A model generated the notes under the pieces. The model ran no database searches and was not told where the DNA came from. It saw only the letters and a program-made list of their open reading frames with translations. Of a stretch of DNA of 31,105 nucleotides, positions 1 through 8,562 are shown piece after piece. The stretch is from an uncultured Collinsella sp. (GTDB lineage: Bacteria; Actinomycetota; Coriobacteriia; Coriobacteriales; Coriobacteriaceae): contig CAAEUX010000077.1 of NCBI GenBank assembly GCA_900759335.1, positions 1 through 31,105 of the forward strand, written 5' to 3'. The position numbers and the translations under genes are program-made. Numbering within the stretch: the stretch's first letter is position 1; each line of letters opens with the position of its first letter.

Positions 1-2
1 AA

Positions 3-764
3 ATGCTTATCTTTTGGTCTTTGGTTCGGAATAGTGTAGTGCTGGCGGTCTATCTATTGTTTTCGGTTGCTTGCTTCTTTACCGTACATGAGCATCTAAG
101 CACGGGTGATATTGTGCTTGATTTTTTCTCAGGCTCAGCATCGACCGCCCATGCCATGTTCCTGCAGGAGCTCGGAAAAGATGATCGCTATCAGTTTATC
201 CTTGTCCAGCTTCCAGAGCCTTGTGACCCGAAACGCGACGCCTACAAGGACGGGTATGAGACTCTCTGCGACATAGGCGAAGGACGCATTCGCCGCGCAG
301 GCGACAAAATCAAAACCGAGCTCGAGGAATCCAACCGTCAACTCAAGCTTGGCGAGGGACCCAAGCAGCTTCCCGACATCGGCTTCCGTGTGTTCGAGCT
401 CGATGAGTCCGGCATTGAGAAGCCCGAGCCCGGTCAGCTCCTCTTCGACGTGGTCAAGCCCGATCGCTCCGATATGGATATCGTCTTCGAGATGATGCTC
501 AAATGGGGCCTCGAGCTCACGCTGCCCGTCGAGAAGTCTGAAGCCGCGGGCTATCCCATCTGGTCCGTCGCTTGCGACGAGCTCGTCTGCTGCATGTCCC
601 GAGGCCTCACCATTGAGGCGCTCGAGGCCATCGCCGACATGGAGCCCAGGCGCGTTCTCATCCTCGATTCCGTCCTCGACGACACCCTCAAGCTCAACGC
701 CGTGCAGATCTTCAAGCACGCCGGCGAGCGCATGGGCTGTGAGATCGAATTGAGGACGGTCTAG
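3..764 (+). pseudogene. mod: Type III DNA methyltransferase (Mod), C-terminal fragment
   Basis: From about base 99 the frame reads as the C-terminal third of a type III restriction-modification Mod subunit (beta-class adenine-N6 methyltransferase). It has SAM-binding motif I (DFFSGSAS) followed by the family-typical FILVQLPEPCD and RIRRAGDKI segments, and runs to a normal stop one base before res. In beta-class enzymes the catalytic DPPY motif and target-recognition domain lie upstream of motif I, so both are absent here. The 32 codons before base 99 (hydrophobic, AT-rich) do not resemble Mod, and the other two forward frames have stops in this stretch. The intact part of the gene has therefore been replaced or displaced. 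The fragment alone cannot methylate. Family assignment is firm. Whether the missing part was lost, interrupted by an insertion, or exchanged by recombination cannot be told from the window. Confidence 0.8.
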
Positions 765-765
765 C

Positions 766-3700
766 ATGGCGGCGCTCGAGTTCAAGTTCTCATCCGACCA
801 GCAGCACCAGCTGGAGGCCATCGAAGCAACCTGCGACCTGTTCCGCGGACAACAATTTATTGGCAGCGTATTCTCCGCCGATTCCGGCCGCAAAGGCCAG
901 ACGGCAATCGGCGAGCTCATGGTCGGCCACGGCAACGAGCTTCGCGTGGCGCCGGGCCAGCTCCTCGACAACCTGCACGCCGTGCAGGAGGAGGGCTGCC
1001 TCCCGGCAACCGACGTCCTCACCGATGGGCGCCTGCGAGACTTCACCGTCGAGATGGAGACCGGCACCGGCAAGACCTACGTCTACATCCGCTCCATCTA
1101 CGAGCTAAACCGCCGCTACGGCATCACCAAGTTCGTTATCGTCGTGCCGAGCGTGGCCATCCGCGAGGGCGTCCTCAAGAGCCTCCAGACCACCCGCAGG
1201 CACTTCGAGACGCTCTACGACCGCACGCCGCTCGACTACTTCGTGTACGACTCGAAGGACATGGGGCCGGTGGGTAACTTCGCCACGTCGAGCTCCATCC
1301 AGGTCATGGTCATCAACATCGACGCGTTCAACAAGGGCCTCGAGAAGGATGGCACCGCGAAGGAGGGCAACCTCTTCCACCGTCCCAGCGAGAAGCTCAC
1401 CGGCGGCTTCAGCCCTCGCGAGCTCGTGAGCGCCTGCAAGCCCGTCGTCATCATCGACGAGCCCCAGAGCGTCGACAACACCAAGCAGGCCAAGGCCGCC
1501 ATCAAGAGCCTGAACCCGCTGTTCGTGCTGCGCTACTCGGCCACGCACAAGCAGGCCTACAACATGATCTACCGCCTCACGCCGGTCGACGCCTTCGAGC
1601 GCCACCTGGTGAAGGGCATCTGCGTGGACTCGATCAAGGCCGAGGCGAACCTCAACGGCGCGTACGTGAGGCTCGAGTCCGTCAAGTCCGACCCGTTCTC
1701 CGCCAAGGTGTCCATCGACGTGCGCCAGGCCGACGGCACGCAGAAGCGCAAGGCCGTCACGGTGAAGACCGGCAACGACCTCTACCAGAAGAGCGGCGAG
1801 AACAGCGACTACGAGAGCGGCTGGGTGGTCAACAACATCGGCGCCGCAGTGGGCGACGAGTTCATAGAGTTCCAGAACGGCGAGGTGCTCGAGCTCGGCG
1901 AGGCGCTGGGCGACGTCAACGAGGAGGTCGTCAAGCGCGCGCAGATCCGCCGCACCATCGAGGACCACCTGGCCCGCCAGTTCGAGCTGTGGCCGCGCGG
2001 CGTGAAGGTGCTCTCGCTCTTCTTCATCGACCGCGTCGACCGATACCGCGTCTACGAGCCCGAAGTCCACGGCGGCCTGTACGCCCTGATGTTTGAGGAG
2101 GAGTACGCAGGTGCCCTGAACTCGAAGGCGCCTCGTCGCATCGCAAAGGCGGCGGGGATCGGCAAGGGCACGTGGCTCGAGTGCTACGAAGCCGTCGGCG
2201 CCCCGCTGGTGCGCGACCCCCACGCCGTGCACCAGGGATACTTCGCCAAGGACAAGAAGGGCAAGTTCAAGGACTCCAAGGGAGCCGCCGGCACCGCCGA
2301 CGACGCCGGGGCCTTCGAGCTCATCATGCAGAAGAAGGAGACGCTCATCTCCTTCCCGGACGGCAAGGACGCGGACAAGGACGTCTCTTTCGTCTTCAGC
2401 CACTCCGCGCTCAAGGAGGGCTGGGACAACCCCAACGTGTTCCAGATCTGCACGCTCGTCGAGACAAAGGACAACCTGACCAAGCGCCAGAAGATCGGCC
2501 GCGGTCTGCGCCTGTGCGTGAACCAGGATGGCGAGCGCCTGTACGACCCAGAGGCGAACGTGCTCACCGTCATCGCGAACGAGAGCTACGACGACTTCGC
2601 CAACGGCCTGCAGAAGGAGCTTGAGGCTGAGGACTTCAAGTTCGGCGTCATCACTCCGGAGAGCTTCACGAAGGTCACGGTCAAGGGCGATGATGGCGTC
2701 GAGGAGCGCCTGGGCTACGAGAAGTCCAAGCAGGTCTACGACCACCTCGTCGCGACCGGCATGGTCGACGGCAAGGGCGCGGTGACGCCCGAGCTGAAGG
2801 CGGCCGCCGAGGAGGGCAAGGTCGAGCTCCCCGCCGAGCTCGAGCCTGCCAAGGAGCAGGTCGAGGCGATCATCATCCACAAGTCCCAGAGGGTCCAGAT
2901 CCGTGACAAGGCCAAGGAGGTCTCGGTCGAGCTGCAGAAGGACGTCACGCTCGACCCTGCGTTCCAGGCCCTGTGGGACCGCATCCGCCAGCGCACGCGC
3001 TTCCAGGTCGAGGTCGACTCCGGCAAGCTCATCGAGCATGCCATCGAAGCTGTCGACGGCATGCTCGCCGTGCGCCCGCCCCAGGTGACGAGCGAGCGTG
3101 CCTCGCTGGGCATCGACGACGCGGGCGTGAGCGCCGAGGGCACGGGCACCTCCGTGGTGTCCGTTTCGGGAAAGGTGAAATACGACCTTCCCGACCCGAT
3201 CGCAGAGCTGCAGGACGCCGTCGGGCTCACCCGCGGCACCATCAAGGCGATCCTCGAGGGCTGCAGCCGCCTCGACGAGTTCGAGATCGACCCCGCGACC
3301 TTCCTCGCGCAGGTCGGCGACAAGATCAACCGCGTGAAGAACGACCTCATCGCCCAGGGCATCAAGTACGTGCGCCTTCCCGAGGACGAGTGGTACACCA
3401 TGCGCGACCTCGAGCTTGACGACTACACGGCCTACCTTGGGCAGAACGCGTGGAAGCCGGACATGACGAGCAAGAGCCTGTACAACTACGTGGTCTACGA
3501 CTCGGCGGGGGTCGAGCGCTCCTTTGCCGAGGCTCTAGACAAGCAGGAGGAGGTTCTCGTGTTCGCGAAATTGCCCTCGGCGTTCAAGATCGACACGCCG
3601 CTCGGCAGTTACAACCCCGACTGGGCGTACGTCGAGGAGGCCGACGGCGAGCGCCGCGTGTACTTCGTGACCGAGACCAAGGGCGGCAAGAACGGCGAGC

Positions 3701-3828
3701 CCGCCCTGCGCGACGCGGAGAAGATCAAGATCGGCTGCGCCAAGAAGCACTTCGAGGCGCTGGACCTCGGAAACGACTTCCATTACAACGTGCGCACGAC
3801 CTACCAATACGAGGCGGTGAAGGCTTAG
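766..3828 (+). CDS. res: Type III restriction endonuclease, Res subunit
   Basis: Full-length (1020 residues) ATP-dependent translocase/nuclease subunit of a type III restriction system. Superfamily 2 helicase motifs are in order: Walker A TGTGKT (residues 99-104), a DEPQ Walker B variant (231-234), SATH motif III (258-261), GWDNPN and the KIGRGLRL arginine-finger motif VI near the middle. The C-terminal nuclease is PD-(D/E)XK, seen as PD at 951-952 and ETK at 970-972. In this family Res cuts only in complex with Mod, after converging translocation on two unmethylated sites. ATG is preceded by GAGGACGG, and the mod stop is one base upstream, indicating translational coupling. Nothing in Res looks damaged, in contrast to the truncated mod before it, so a functional Mod may be encoded elsewhere or be restored by rearrangement. 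Confidence 0.93.
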   Translation: MAALEFKFSSDQQHQLEAIEATCDLFRGQQFIGSVFSADSGRKGQTAIGELMVGHGNELRVAPGQLLDNLHAVQEEGCLPATDVLTDGRLRDFTVEMETGTGKTYVYIRSIYELNRRYGITKFVIVVPSVAIREGVLKSLQTTRRHFETLYDRTPLDYFVYDSKDMGPVGNFATSSSIQVMVINIDAFNKGLEKDGTAKEGNLFHRPSEKLTGGFSPRELVSACKPVVIIDEPQSVDNTKQAKAAIKSLNPLFVLRYSATHKQAYNMIYRLTPVDAFERHLVKGICVDSIKAEANLNGAYVRLESVKSDPFSAKVSIDVRQADGTQKRKAVTVKTGNDLYQKSGENSDYESGWVVNNIGAAVGDEFIEFQNGEVLELGEALGDVNEEVVKRAQIRRTIEDHLARQFELWPRGVKVLSLFFIDRVDRYRVYEPEVHGGLYALMFEEEYAGALNSKAPRRIAKAAGIGKGTWLECYEAVGAPLVRDPHAVHQGYFAKDKKGKFKDSKGAAGTADDAGAFELIMQKKETLISFPDGKDADKDVSFVFSHSALKEGWDNPNVFQICTLVETKDNLTKRQKIGRGLRLCVNQDGERLYDPEANVLTVIANESYDDFANGLQKELEAEDFKFGVITPESFTKVTVKGDDGVEERLGYEKSKQVYDHLVATGMVDGKGAVTPELKAAAEEGKVELPAELEPAKEQVEAIIIHKSQRVQIRDKAKEVSVELQKDVTLDPAFQALWDRIRQRTRFQVEVDSGKLIEHAIEAVDGMLAVRPPQVTSERASLGIDDAGVSAEGTGTSVVSVSGKVKYDLPDPIAELQDAVGLTRGTIKAILEGCSRLDEFEIDPATFLAQVGDKINRVKNDLIAQGIKYVRLPEDEWYTMRDLELDDYTAYLGQNAWKPDMTSKSLYNYVVYDSAGVERSFAEALDKQEEVLVFAKLPSAFKIDTPLGSYNPDWAYVEEADGERRVYFVTETKGGKNGEPALRDAEKIKIGCAKKHFEALDLGNDFHYNVRTTYQYEAVKA

Positions 3829-3829
3829 G

Positions 3830-4957
3830 ATGTCGAAGCTGCCCGGAAAGATGACGCGAAAGCAGCACTGGGTGCCGCGGTTCTACCTGCGCCATTTCGC
3901 GGATTCCTCCGGGCAGCTTCATGCCTACAGCAGACAGAAGGGCTCCTTCTTCCGCACGAATTGCGAGAACCTTTGCAGCATGCGCGATCTTTATGAGGTC
4001 GAGCATGCCGATGCGACAGGCGATGCGACAGACAGATTCTATGCGCAGAACCTCATCGAGGTTAAGCTATCTGAGCTCGAGAGCCGCATCGCGCCGCTTT
4101 ACGATCGCTTTTTGGAACGCCAGAAAGAAGACCAGTGCGAAGACGAAGGGTATTCTGATGGGAAAGCCGCCGTTTGCGAGCTGGCGGCAAATATCATCGT
4201 CCGGCACCCTATCAGTATGCGCGTCGACAAGAAATGGTCACGCGAGACTGCCGAAGAGCTGCTCAGAAACGTTCATCTGACACCCTATGAGCTCGGCTTG
4301 CTCGATTGGTCGGATTGGCGCGGGGATTCCCAAGCGGTGGTCGAGCTTGCCGCCGCCGCAACCATGCTCTTCTCCAACGATGATATTGTGCCAGTTAACC
4401 GTATTCGAAAGGCTTTTTTTGAGAAGAGCTTCTCCATCCTTAGGGCACCCGTCGGCTCAGGGTTCGTTACGACGTCGATGCCTATGTTCATCATCGGGCC
4501 CGAGGACGACTCGTACGATTTTCATCTCGCGTATATGCCGTTGAGCAGTGAGTATGCTGCGGTCTTTTCAGATGACCCTCTATTTCCGCCGTTTGCGAGA
4601 CTCGGTTTTTCGGGCGTCGAGTTCATGAACCGACTTCTTCTGCTTAACTGCGAGCATTGGGATGTCGCCATATCGAGGGGAAGCGGCCCGCTCGAGCACG
4701 CGGTACGCGATTGGAGTCAAGCGAACAGTGCCGAATTCATGCACGAGATGTTCACGCGCGACGGCAGGGAGCTATCCCTCGACACAGTGATCTACGACCG
4801 CTCGAAGAAGAAGCGGCAGACGATGATCGATACCATCGACCGTGGCTGCCTCGAGGGCGGCTGCCTTGATGACGAGGACCTGCGCATCATCTTCGAGCAC
4901 CTTCTGGGGAGAAGACGGCAAGGACCGGGAACATTAAAGGGTCAAGCAGCGTATTGA
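3830..4957 (+). CDS. DUF4238 domain protein
   Basis: A 375-residue protein whose N-terminus (KQHWVPRFYLRHFA, about residues 10-23) is the signature of the DUF4238 family, usually seen as K-x-H-x-V-P-x-F-Y-L. The function of the family is not established. There is no signal peptide or membrane segment and the protein looks soluble. It starts one base after the res stop, with AAGG six bases before the ATG, so it is very likely translated from the same message as res. An internal ATG at 3851 is a possible alternative start. The body of the gene is visibly less GC-rich than res, which suggests a separate origin. Placement between a type III Res and a GmrSD-like protein makes an accessory defence role plausible, but that is inference from context. 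The family call rests on the N-terminal motif alone. Confidence 0.72.
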   Translation: MSKLPGKMTRKQHWVPRFYLRHFADSSGQLHAYSRQKGSFFRTNCENLCSMRDLYEVEHADATGDATDRFYAQNLIEVKLSELESRIAPLYDRFLERQKEDQCEDEGYSDGKAAVCELAANIIVRHPISMRVDKKWSRETAEELLRNVHLTPYELGLLDWSDWRGDSQAVVELAAAATMLFSNDDIVPVNRIRKAFFEKSFSILRAPVGSGFVTTSMPMFIIGPEDDSYDFHLAYMPLSSEYAAVFSDDPLFPPFARLGFSGVEFMNRLLLLNCEHWDVAISRGSGPLEHAVRDWSQANSAEFMHEMFTRDGRELSLDTVIYDRSKKKRQTMIDTIDRGCLEGGCLDDEDLRIIFEHLLGRRRQGPGTLKGQAAY

Positions 4958-5008
4958 TAAAATTGACCCCGCCAGCAATAACCGCAAAGGATAGATAGGG
5001 CTTTAAGG

Positions 5009-6712
5009 ATGGATGCAGGAAAAGCAACGATAAGCGGCGTGTTCAACGGATCGCGCCTGCTCGAAATACCTTTTTACCAAAGGGCGTACGTCTGGGGAGA
5101 AGAGCAATGGGAGCGTTTCCTCGGCGACATGGAGTTCGTCACGGCCTCGAAGCGGCCCTATTTCCTGGGCTCCATCATCCTGAAGCAGGCCTCCTCCGGC
5201 AACACCTGGTCCGAGGTCTCCGAGGTTCGCACCGTCATCGACGGCCAGCAGCGACTCACGACCATGGTCATCTTCTTCAAGGCACTCTGTGCAAAAAACG
5301 GCACCAACAATTTGTTTGAGCGAGATTTCGTCCTGGAGACCGGCGATGTCGCCTTGCGGCACGGCAAGTACGACCGGCAGGATTTCGAAAAGGTCGTCAG
5401 CGCCACGGGCTGCGAACCCCTCGAGGGCTCCTCGGCCATCGTCCTTGCCTACAACTACTTCCTCAAGAATATCGACCCGGAGAAGGTCGACAGGAACACG
5501 ATCAAGTCGAACGTCCAGTTCGTCTGCATCGATCTTACCGAGGGCGAGGACGAGCAGCAGATATTCGACACCATCAACTCGCTCGGGGTGCGCCTGACGA
5601 CGGCGGAGCTCCTTAAGAACTACTTCTTCAACCGCGAGAACGAGCAGGCGTTCAAGGAGTGCTGGGAAGACGTCTTCGAGCCCACGGCTGAGAAGAGGGA
5701 GTATTGGGAGCAGGAGATCGTTACCGGGCGCATCAAGCGCACGCTCGTCGACCTCTTCTTCGACGCGTTCCTCCAGATTCTGGTCCAGGACAAGAGGCGT
5801 GGCGTCACGACCGAGGACAAGCTCTTCTATTCGCGTACTTCGAACCTCTTCCAGTCCTACAAGGATTTCATCGGCAGGTACTGCAACGGAGACAAGGACG
5901 AGATCCTCAGCAGCATGAAGGCGTATGCCAAGGTGTTCGAGTCCACGTTTGACCCAAGCTGCTGCGACGCGGACATCCCCTCCGCCCCCGGCGTCGAGCG
6001 CCTGAACGTGCTGATATTCGGCCTCAAGAACTCGACGCTCATCCCGTACGTGCTCTACGTTCGAAAGAACGCGGAGTCTTCGAGCGAGGAATCTAAGATC
6101 TACGCCCTGCTTGAGAGCTACATCGTCCGCCGAATGCTGGTTCAGGCGACCACGAAGAACTACAACAGGCTGTTCACCTCGCTGATCTTGAACGAGGTGA
6201 AGGACGCGGAGGCGCTGAGGAAGGCTCTCGAAGCCAATGACGAGGCGACGACGTACATGCCCGGCGACGCCGAGGTTCGAGCGGCATTCGAGGAATCGTG
6301 TCTGTACAACCTCCAGTCCAAGGGCGTCCTCTATCTGCTGGAAAGCGCCATTCGTCCGGGCATGAGCAGCACGGCCCTGCTCGGGTTCAACCAGTACACC
6401 CTCGAGCACATGATGCCCAAGAAGTGGCGCAACAAATGGGGAGCCCTCGACGATGAGGCTGCCACGCGAAGGGACCGGAAGCTCCTCACGCTCGGCAACC
6501 TCGCCATCATCACGCATTCGCTCAACGCCTCCATCCGCGATGCCGATTGGCCCACCAAGAAGCAGGGAAAGGGATACAAGGACGGCCTTGCCCTCTGCGC
6601 CGCCGGCCTTGCGACCATGGCCGGCGCCCTAGAGAAGGAGTCTTGGAACGAGGGCGATATCGCCGATCGCGCCGAATGGCTTGCGGACAAGGCGTTGGAG
6701 GTCTGGCGCTAG
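5009..6712 (+). CDS. GmrSD-type (DUF262 and DUF1524) restriction protein
   Basis: Fused 567-residue protein. The N-terminal DUF262 (GmrS/ParB-like) domain shows IPFYQRAYVW at residues 20-29 and IDGQQRLTT at 77-85, the nucleotide-dependent half in this family. The C-terminal DUF1524 (GmrD) domain has an HNH-like nuclease signature, EHMMPK at 466-471 followed by LGNLAIITHSLNASI from about 495. Family members are type IV, modification-dependent restriction enzymes that attack DNA with modified cytosines such as glucosylated hydroxymethylcytosine. The substrate of this one is unknown. The ATG at 5009 has only an AAGG abutting it and a weak AAAGGA 18 bases upstream, so its start is less certain than its neighbours' starts. 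It follows the DUF4238 gene by 51 bases, which include a 7-bp inverted repeat (GGGTCAA at 4939, TTGACCC at 4963). It probably belongs to the same defence cluster. Confidence 0.88.
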   Translation: MDAGKATISGVFNGSRLLEIPFYQRAYVWGEEQWERFLGDMEFVTASKRPYFLGSIILKQASSGNTWSEVSEVRTVIDGQQRLTTMVIFFKALCAKNGTNNLFERDFVLETGDVALRHGKYDRQDFEKVVSATGCEPLEGSSAIVLAYNYFLKNIDPEKVDRNTIKSNVQFVCIDLTEGEDEQQIFDTINSLGVRLTTAELLKNYFFNRENEQAFKECWEDVFEPTAEKREYWEQEIVTGRIKRTLVDLFFDAFLQILVQDKRRGVTTEDKLFYSRTSNLFQSYKDFIGRYCNGDKDEILSSMKAYAKVFESTFDPSCCDADIPSAPGVERLNVLIFGLKNSTLIPYVLYVRKNAESSSEESKIYALLESYIVRRMLVQATTKNYNRLFTSLILNEVKDAEALRKALEANDEATTYMPGDAEVRAAFEESCLYNLQSKGVLYLLESAIRPGMSSTALLGFNQYTLEHMMPKKWRNKWGALDDEAATRRDRKLLTLGNLAIITHSLNASIRDADWPTKKQGKGYKDGLALCAAGLATMAGALEKESWNEGDIADRAEWLADKALEVWR

Positions 6713-6715
6713 GCC

Positions 6716-7141
6716 CTACCTGCGTCCCATCTCGAAGATGCTTGCGGTGTCGGAACCCGCATCGATGACGGATGGAACCGGCTCTTCCAAAAACGTAGTT
6801 CGTGGCGATGTCTCTTCCGTCGGCGCGTCAACAGGCTCGCCGAGCGCTAGGAAGAACCTCATCACGTGCTCAATTCTCTGTTGCAGGGACTCGCTCAGCT
6901 CGCCGTAGGAGGCCGCCAGCCGCACCTCCTTGGCCAATTCCGCCATCGAGTCCCTCAGTGCCTTCTGCACGCTCACGGAGGGCCTCACCTCGACCTGGGT
7001 ATCGGTGAGCTTGGCGATGATGTAGTCCTGCCTGTTCATGCCGCTCCAGGCTGCCATCTCGCATATGAGCTTGCGCTCCTCGGGCGTGCAGCGGAACGCC
7101 ATCGTCTTGCTGCGCTTGCGGGCGCTGTTCTCGCACGGCAT
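6716..7141 (-). CDS. MobC-like small mobilisation or DNA-binding protein
   Basis: A 141-residue soluble protein. The stretch KTMAFRCTPEERKLICEMAA near the N-terminus, followed by SGMNRQDYIIAKL, matches the style of MobC/relaxosome accessory proteins, which use a ribbon-helix-helix fold to bind DNA near a transfer origin. The C-terminal half is helical and charged. A longer in-frame reading from 7351 is possible, but its first 70 residues are Arg/His/Pro-rich shadow of the integrase gene. The start at 7141 is chosen because it lies 5 bases after the integrase stop and begins the recognisable domain. It sits last in an excisionase-integrase-MobC order. No relaxase is visible in the window, so mobilisation is inferred from family resemblance only. 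It could equally be a regulator of the island. Confidence 0.6.
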   Translation of the reverse strand: MPCENSARKRSKTMAFRCTPEERKLICEMAAWSGMNRQDYIIAKLTDTQVEVRPSVSVQKALRDSMAELAKEVRLAASYGELSESLQQRIEHVMRFFLALGEPVDAPTEETSPRTTFLEEPVPSVIDAGSDTASIFEMGRR

Positions 7142-7146
7142 CCTTC

Positions 7147-8217
7147 TTACCCCCTCGCCCCGTCGAGCGCGGCGGCCATCTCGTCCTGCTTCGTGGGGAA
7201 CAGGTGCGCGTAGCGGTAGGTGATGTCCACCGCCTCGTGGCCCATGCGCTCGGCGATGGCCAGCGCGGAGAAGCCCATCTCTATCAGCAGGCTCACATGG
7301 CTGTGGCGTATGTCGTGTATGCGGATGCGCTTCACGCCCGACGCCTTGCACCCGCGCTCCATCTCGTGGGCCAGGAAGTGCTTGGTCACGGCGAACAGGC
7401 GCTCGTCGGGGGCGACGTCGTCGCGCATCTCGATGAAGTCCGCCATCTCGTCGCGCAGGAAGGCGGGCATGACGATCGTGCGCACGGACTTGGGCGTCTT
7501 GGGGTCGGTCACGGTGTCAACGCCGTTGAGGCTCTGGTACGACTTGTTGATGCGCAGCCGCGAGCTCTCCAGCATGAAGTCGGACGGCGTGAGCGCCAGG
7601 AGCTCGCCGCAGCGTATGCCCGTCCAGTAAAGCAGCTCGAAGGCGTGGAATGAGAGAGGCTTGTCCATGACGGCCTCGCTGAACCTCAGGTACTCGTCCT
7701 TGGTCCAGAACTGCATCTCGCCGCCCTTCTTCGAGCCTATCTTGTCGACCCTGCGCACCGGGTTGTCGCTGAGGCCGTAGTAGCGCTCGGCGTGGTTGAA
7801 GATGGCGTTGAGCTGGTTGTTCACTGTGCGCAGGTACGTCGGTGCCCAGGGCTTCCCGTCGGCGTCCCGGTGCTCGGTGAGCTCGTTTTGCCACCTGATG
7901 ACGTCGATCGGCCTCACGTCGCACATGCGCATGTCCCCGAAGAACGGCACGAGCTTGTCGTTGATGATGTACTCCTTGGTGATCCACGTGTGCTCGCGTA
8001 TGCGCGGCTTCACCTCGGAGGCGTACACCTCGACGAACTCGGAGAACGTCATGTCCATGGCCCCGCCGTTAAGGCTCTTGAACTGGCTCTCCCACACTGC
8101 GGCCTCCACCTCGGAGGAGAAGCCGCGCTTCGTCTTGTGGCGCTTCGAGCCGCGGGCGTCGCGGTAGTAGCACTGCACGTAGAACGTGCCGTTGCCGTCG
8201 TCCTTGTACACGGGCAT
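7147..8217 (-). CDS. int: Tyrosine site-specific recombinase (integrase)
   Basis: A 356-residue integrase of the phage/Tn916 type. It has an N-terminal arm-binding domain (about residues 1-50, GNGTFYVQCYYRD), a SAM-like core-binding domain (about 55-150), and a C-terminal catalytic domain with all expected residues: Arg202 (TGIRCGELLAL), a beta-hairpin Lys at 240 or 243 (PKTPKS), His301 and Arg304 (HDIRHSH), His327 (GH) and nucleophile Tyr336 (YAHL). It therefore looks active. Its start overlaps its own ribosome site inside the excisionase gene: GGAGGTGG lies six bases before the ATG, and the excisionase stop is one base upstream, so the two are co-translated. It probably integrates and excises the defence island on its left, with the attachment site to its right near guaA. 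Confidence 0.93.
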   Translation of the reverse strand: MPVYKDDGNGTFYVQCYYRDARGSKRHKTKRGFSSEVEAAVWESQFKSLNGGAMDMTFSEFVEVYASEVKPRIREHTWITKEYIINDKLVPFFGDMRMCDVRPIDVIRWQNELTEHRDADGKPWAPTYLRTVNNQLNAIFNHAERYYGLSDNPVRRVDKIGSKKGGEMQFWTKDEYLRFSEAVMDKPLSFHAFELLYWTGIRCGELLALTPSDFMLESSRLRINKSYQSLNGVDTVTDPKTPKSVRTIVMPAFLRDEMADFIEMRDDVAPDERLFAVTKHFLAHEMERGCKASGVKRIRIHDIRHSHVSLLIEMGFSALAIAERMGHEAVDITYRYAHLFPTKQDEMAAALDGARG

Positions 8218-8218
8218 G

Positions 8219-8422
8219 TCAGTCCACCTCCGGGAAGTACAGGGCGTCGAAGACGTCGCTTCGAACGCGCCCGCGGATGACCACGCGCCCGCGCGCCTCC
8301 TGCTCGGCGTTTATCTTCCTGATCACCTCGTAGGCGCTGCCTTTCTTGATCCTCAGCAGCTCCGCGACCTCGTCGGCGTCCAGCATGTGCGGCCTCGGCG
8401 TCTTCGCCACCTTCTCGTCCAT
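8219..8422 (-). CDS. xis: Excisionase-like helix-turn-helix protein
   Basis: A 67-residue protein with a MerR/AlpA-type winged-helix pattern: a LDADEVAELLRIKKGSAYEVI helix-turn-helix at about residues 15-35 followed by basic residues (RGRVVIRGRVR). This is the usual size and shape of excisionases beside tyrosine integrases, where they bend attachment-site DNA and bias recombination toward excision. The start at 8422 is chosen because GGAGGAG lies just upstream. The upstream in-frame ATG at 8437 would put that site inside the gene. The gene is transcribed with int from the promoter at 8469-8497. Function is inferred from fold pattern and position. Confidence 0.75.
   Translation of the reverse strand: MDEKVAKTPRPHMLDADEVAELLRIKKGSAYEVIRKINAEQEARGRVVIRGRVRSDVFDALYFPEVD
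8225..8231 (-). promoter_or_regulatory. Integrase ribosome binding site inside xis
   Basis: On the minus strand GGAGGTGG lies within the last codons of the excisionase gene, six bases before the integrase ATG. This fixes the integrase start and implies coupling of the two reading frames. Confidence 0.7.
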
Positions 8423-8441
8423 GGCTCCTCCAATCAATGGC

Positions 8442-8455
8442 GTACGGATACGTAC
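8442..8455. promoter_or_regulatory. Switch operator 1
   Basis: GTACGGATACGTAC, an inverted repeat of GTACG with four bases between the halves. It lies downstream of the xis promoter, in the untranslated leader. It matches operators 2 and 3 at 8478 and 8507 (consensus GTACR-N4-YGTAC), so it is a likely binding site of the divergent XRE regulator. Confidence 0.75.
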
Positions 8456-8468
8456 GGTTCACAGATTC

Positions 8469-8497
8469 AGAGTAAACGTACATATCTGTACTGTCAA
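8469..8497 (-). promoter_or_regulatory. Promoter of xis-int
   Basis: Reading the minus strand, a perfect -35 box TTGACA (8497-8492) is followed after exactly 17 bases by TACTCT (8474-8469, four of six -10 matches). Operator 2 fills most of the spacer, so a bound repressor would occlude polymerase and keep the recombination genes off. Confidence 0.75.
8478..8491. promoter_or_regulatory. Switch operator 2
   Basis: GTACATATCTGTAC, an inverted repeat of GTACA with a four-base spacer. It lies inside the 17-base spacer of the minus-strand xis-int promoter. Same architecture as operators 1 and 3. Confidence 0.78.
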
Positions 8498-8502
8498 TAG
8501 AA

Positions 8503-8531
8503 TTGCGTACATTTGCGTACGCTGATAAGAT
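8503..8531 (+). promoter_or_regulatory. Promoter of the XRE regulator gene
   Basis: TTGCGT at 8503-8508 and TAAGAT at 8526-8531 with a 17-base spacer give a plausible sigma-70 promoter 32 bases upstream of the regulator ATG. Operator 3 lies across the end of the -35 and the spacer, suggesting autoregulation. Confidence 0.65.
8507..8520. promoter_or_regulatory. Switch operator 3
   Basis: GTACATTTGCGTAC, the third copy of the GTACR-N4-YGTAC pattern. It overlaps the regulator's own promoter. A further lone GTACG half-site is at 8538-8542. Confidence 0.75.
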
Positions 8532-8562
8532 GTGCTGGTACGTAATTCCAGGAGGAGGGCTC

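Noticed and set aside
3..98. Membrane protein or signal peptide start fused to the Mod fragment
   Set aside because: Hydrophobic residues come from AT-rich DNA before the Mod junction. There is no ribosome site in view, and a membrane-anchored methyltransferase end is implausible.
1105..3039. Long open frame (644 codons) on the minus strand opposite res
   Set aside because: Low-complexity Leu/Asp/Arg/Val-rich translation mirroring the codon bias of res, no domain, no start signal.
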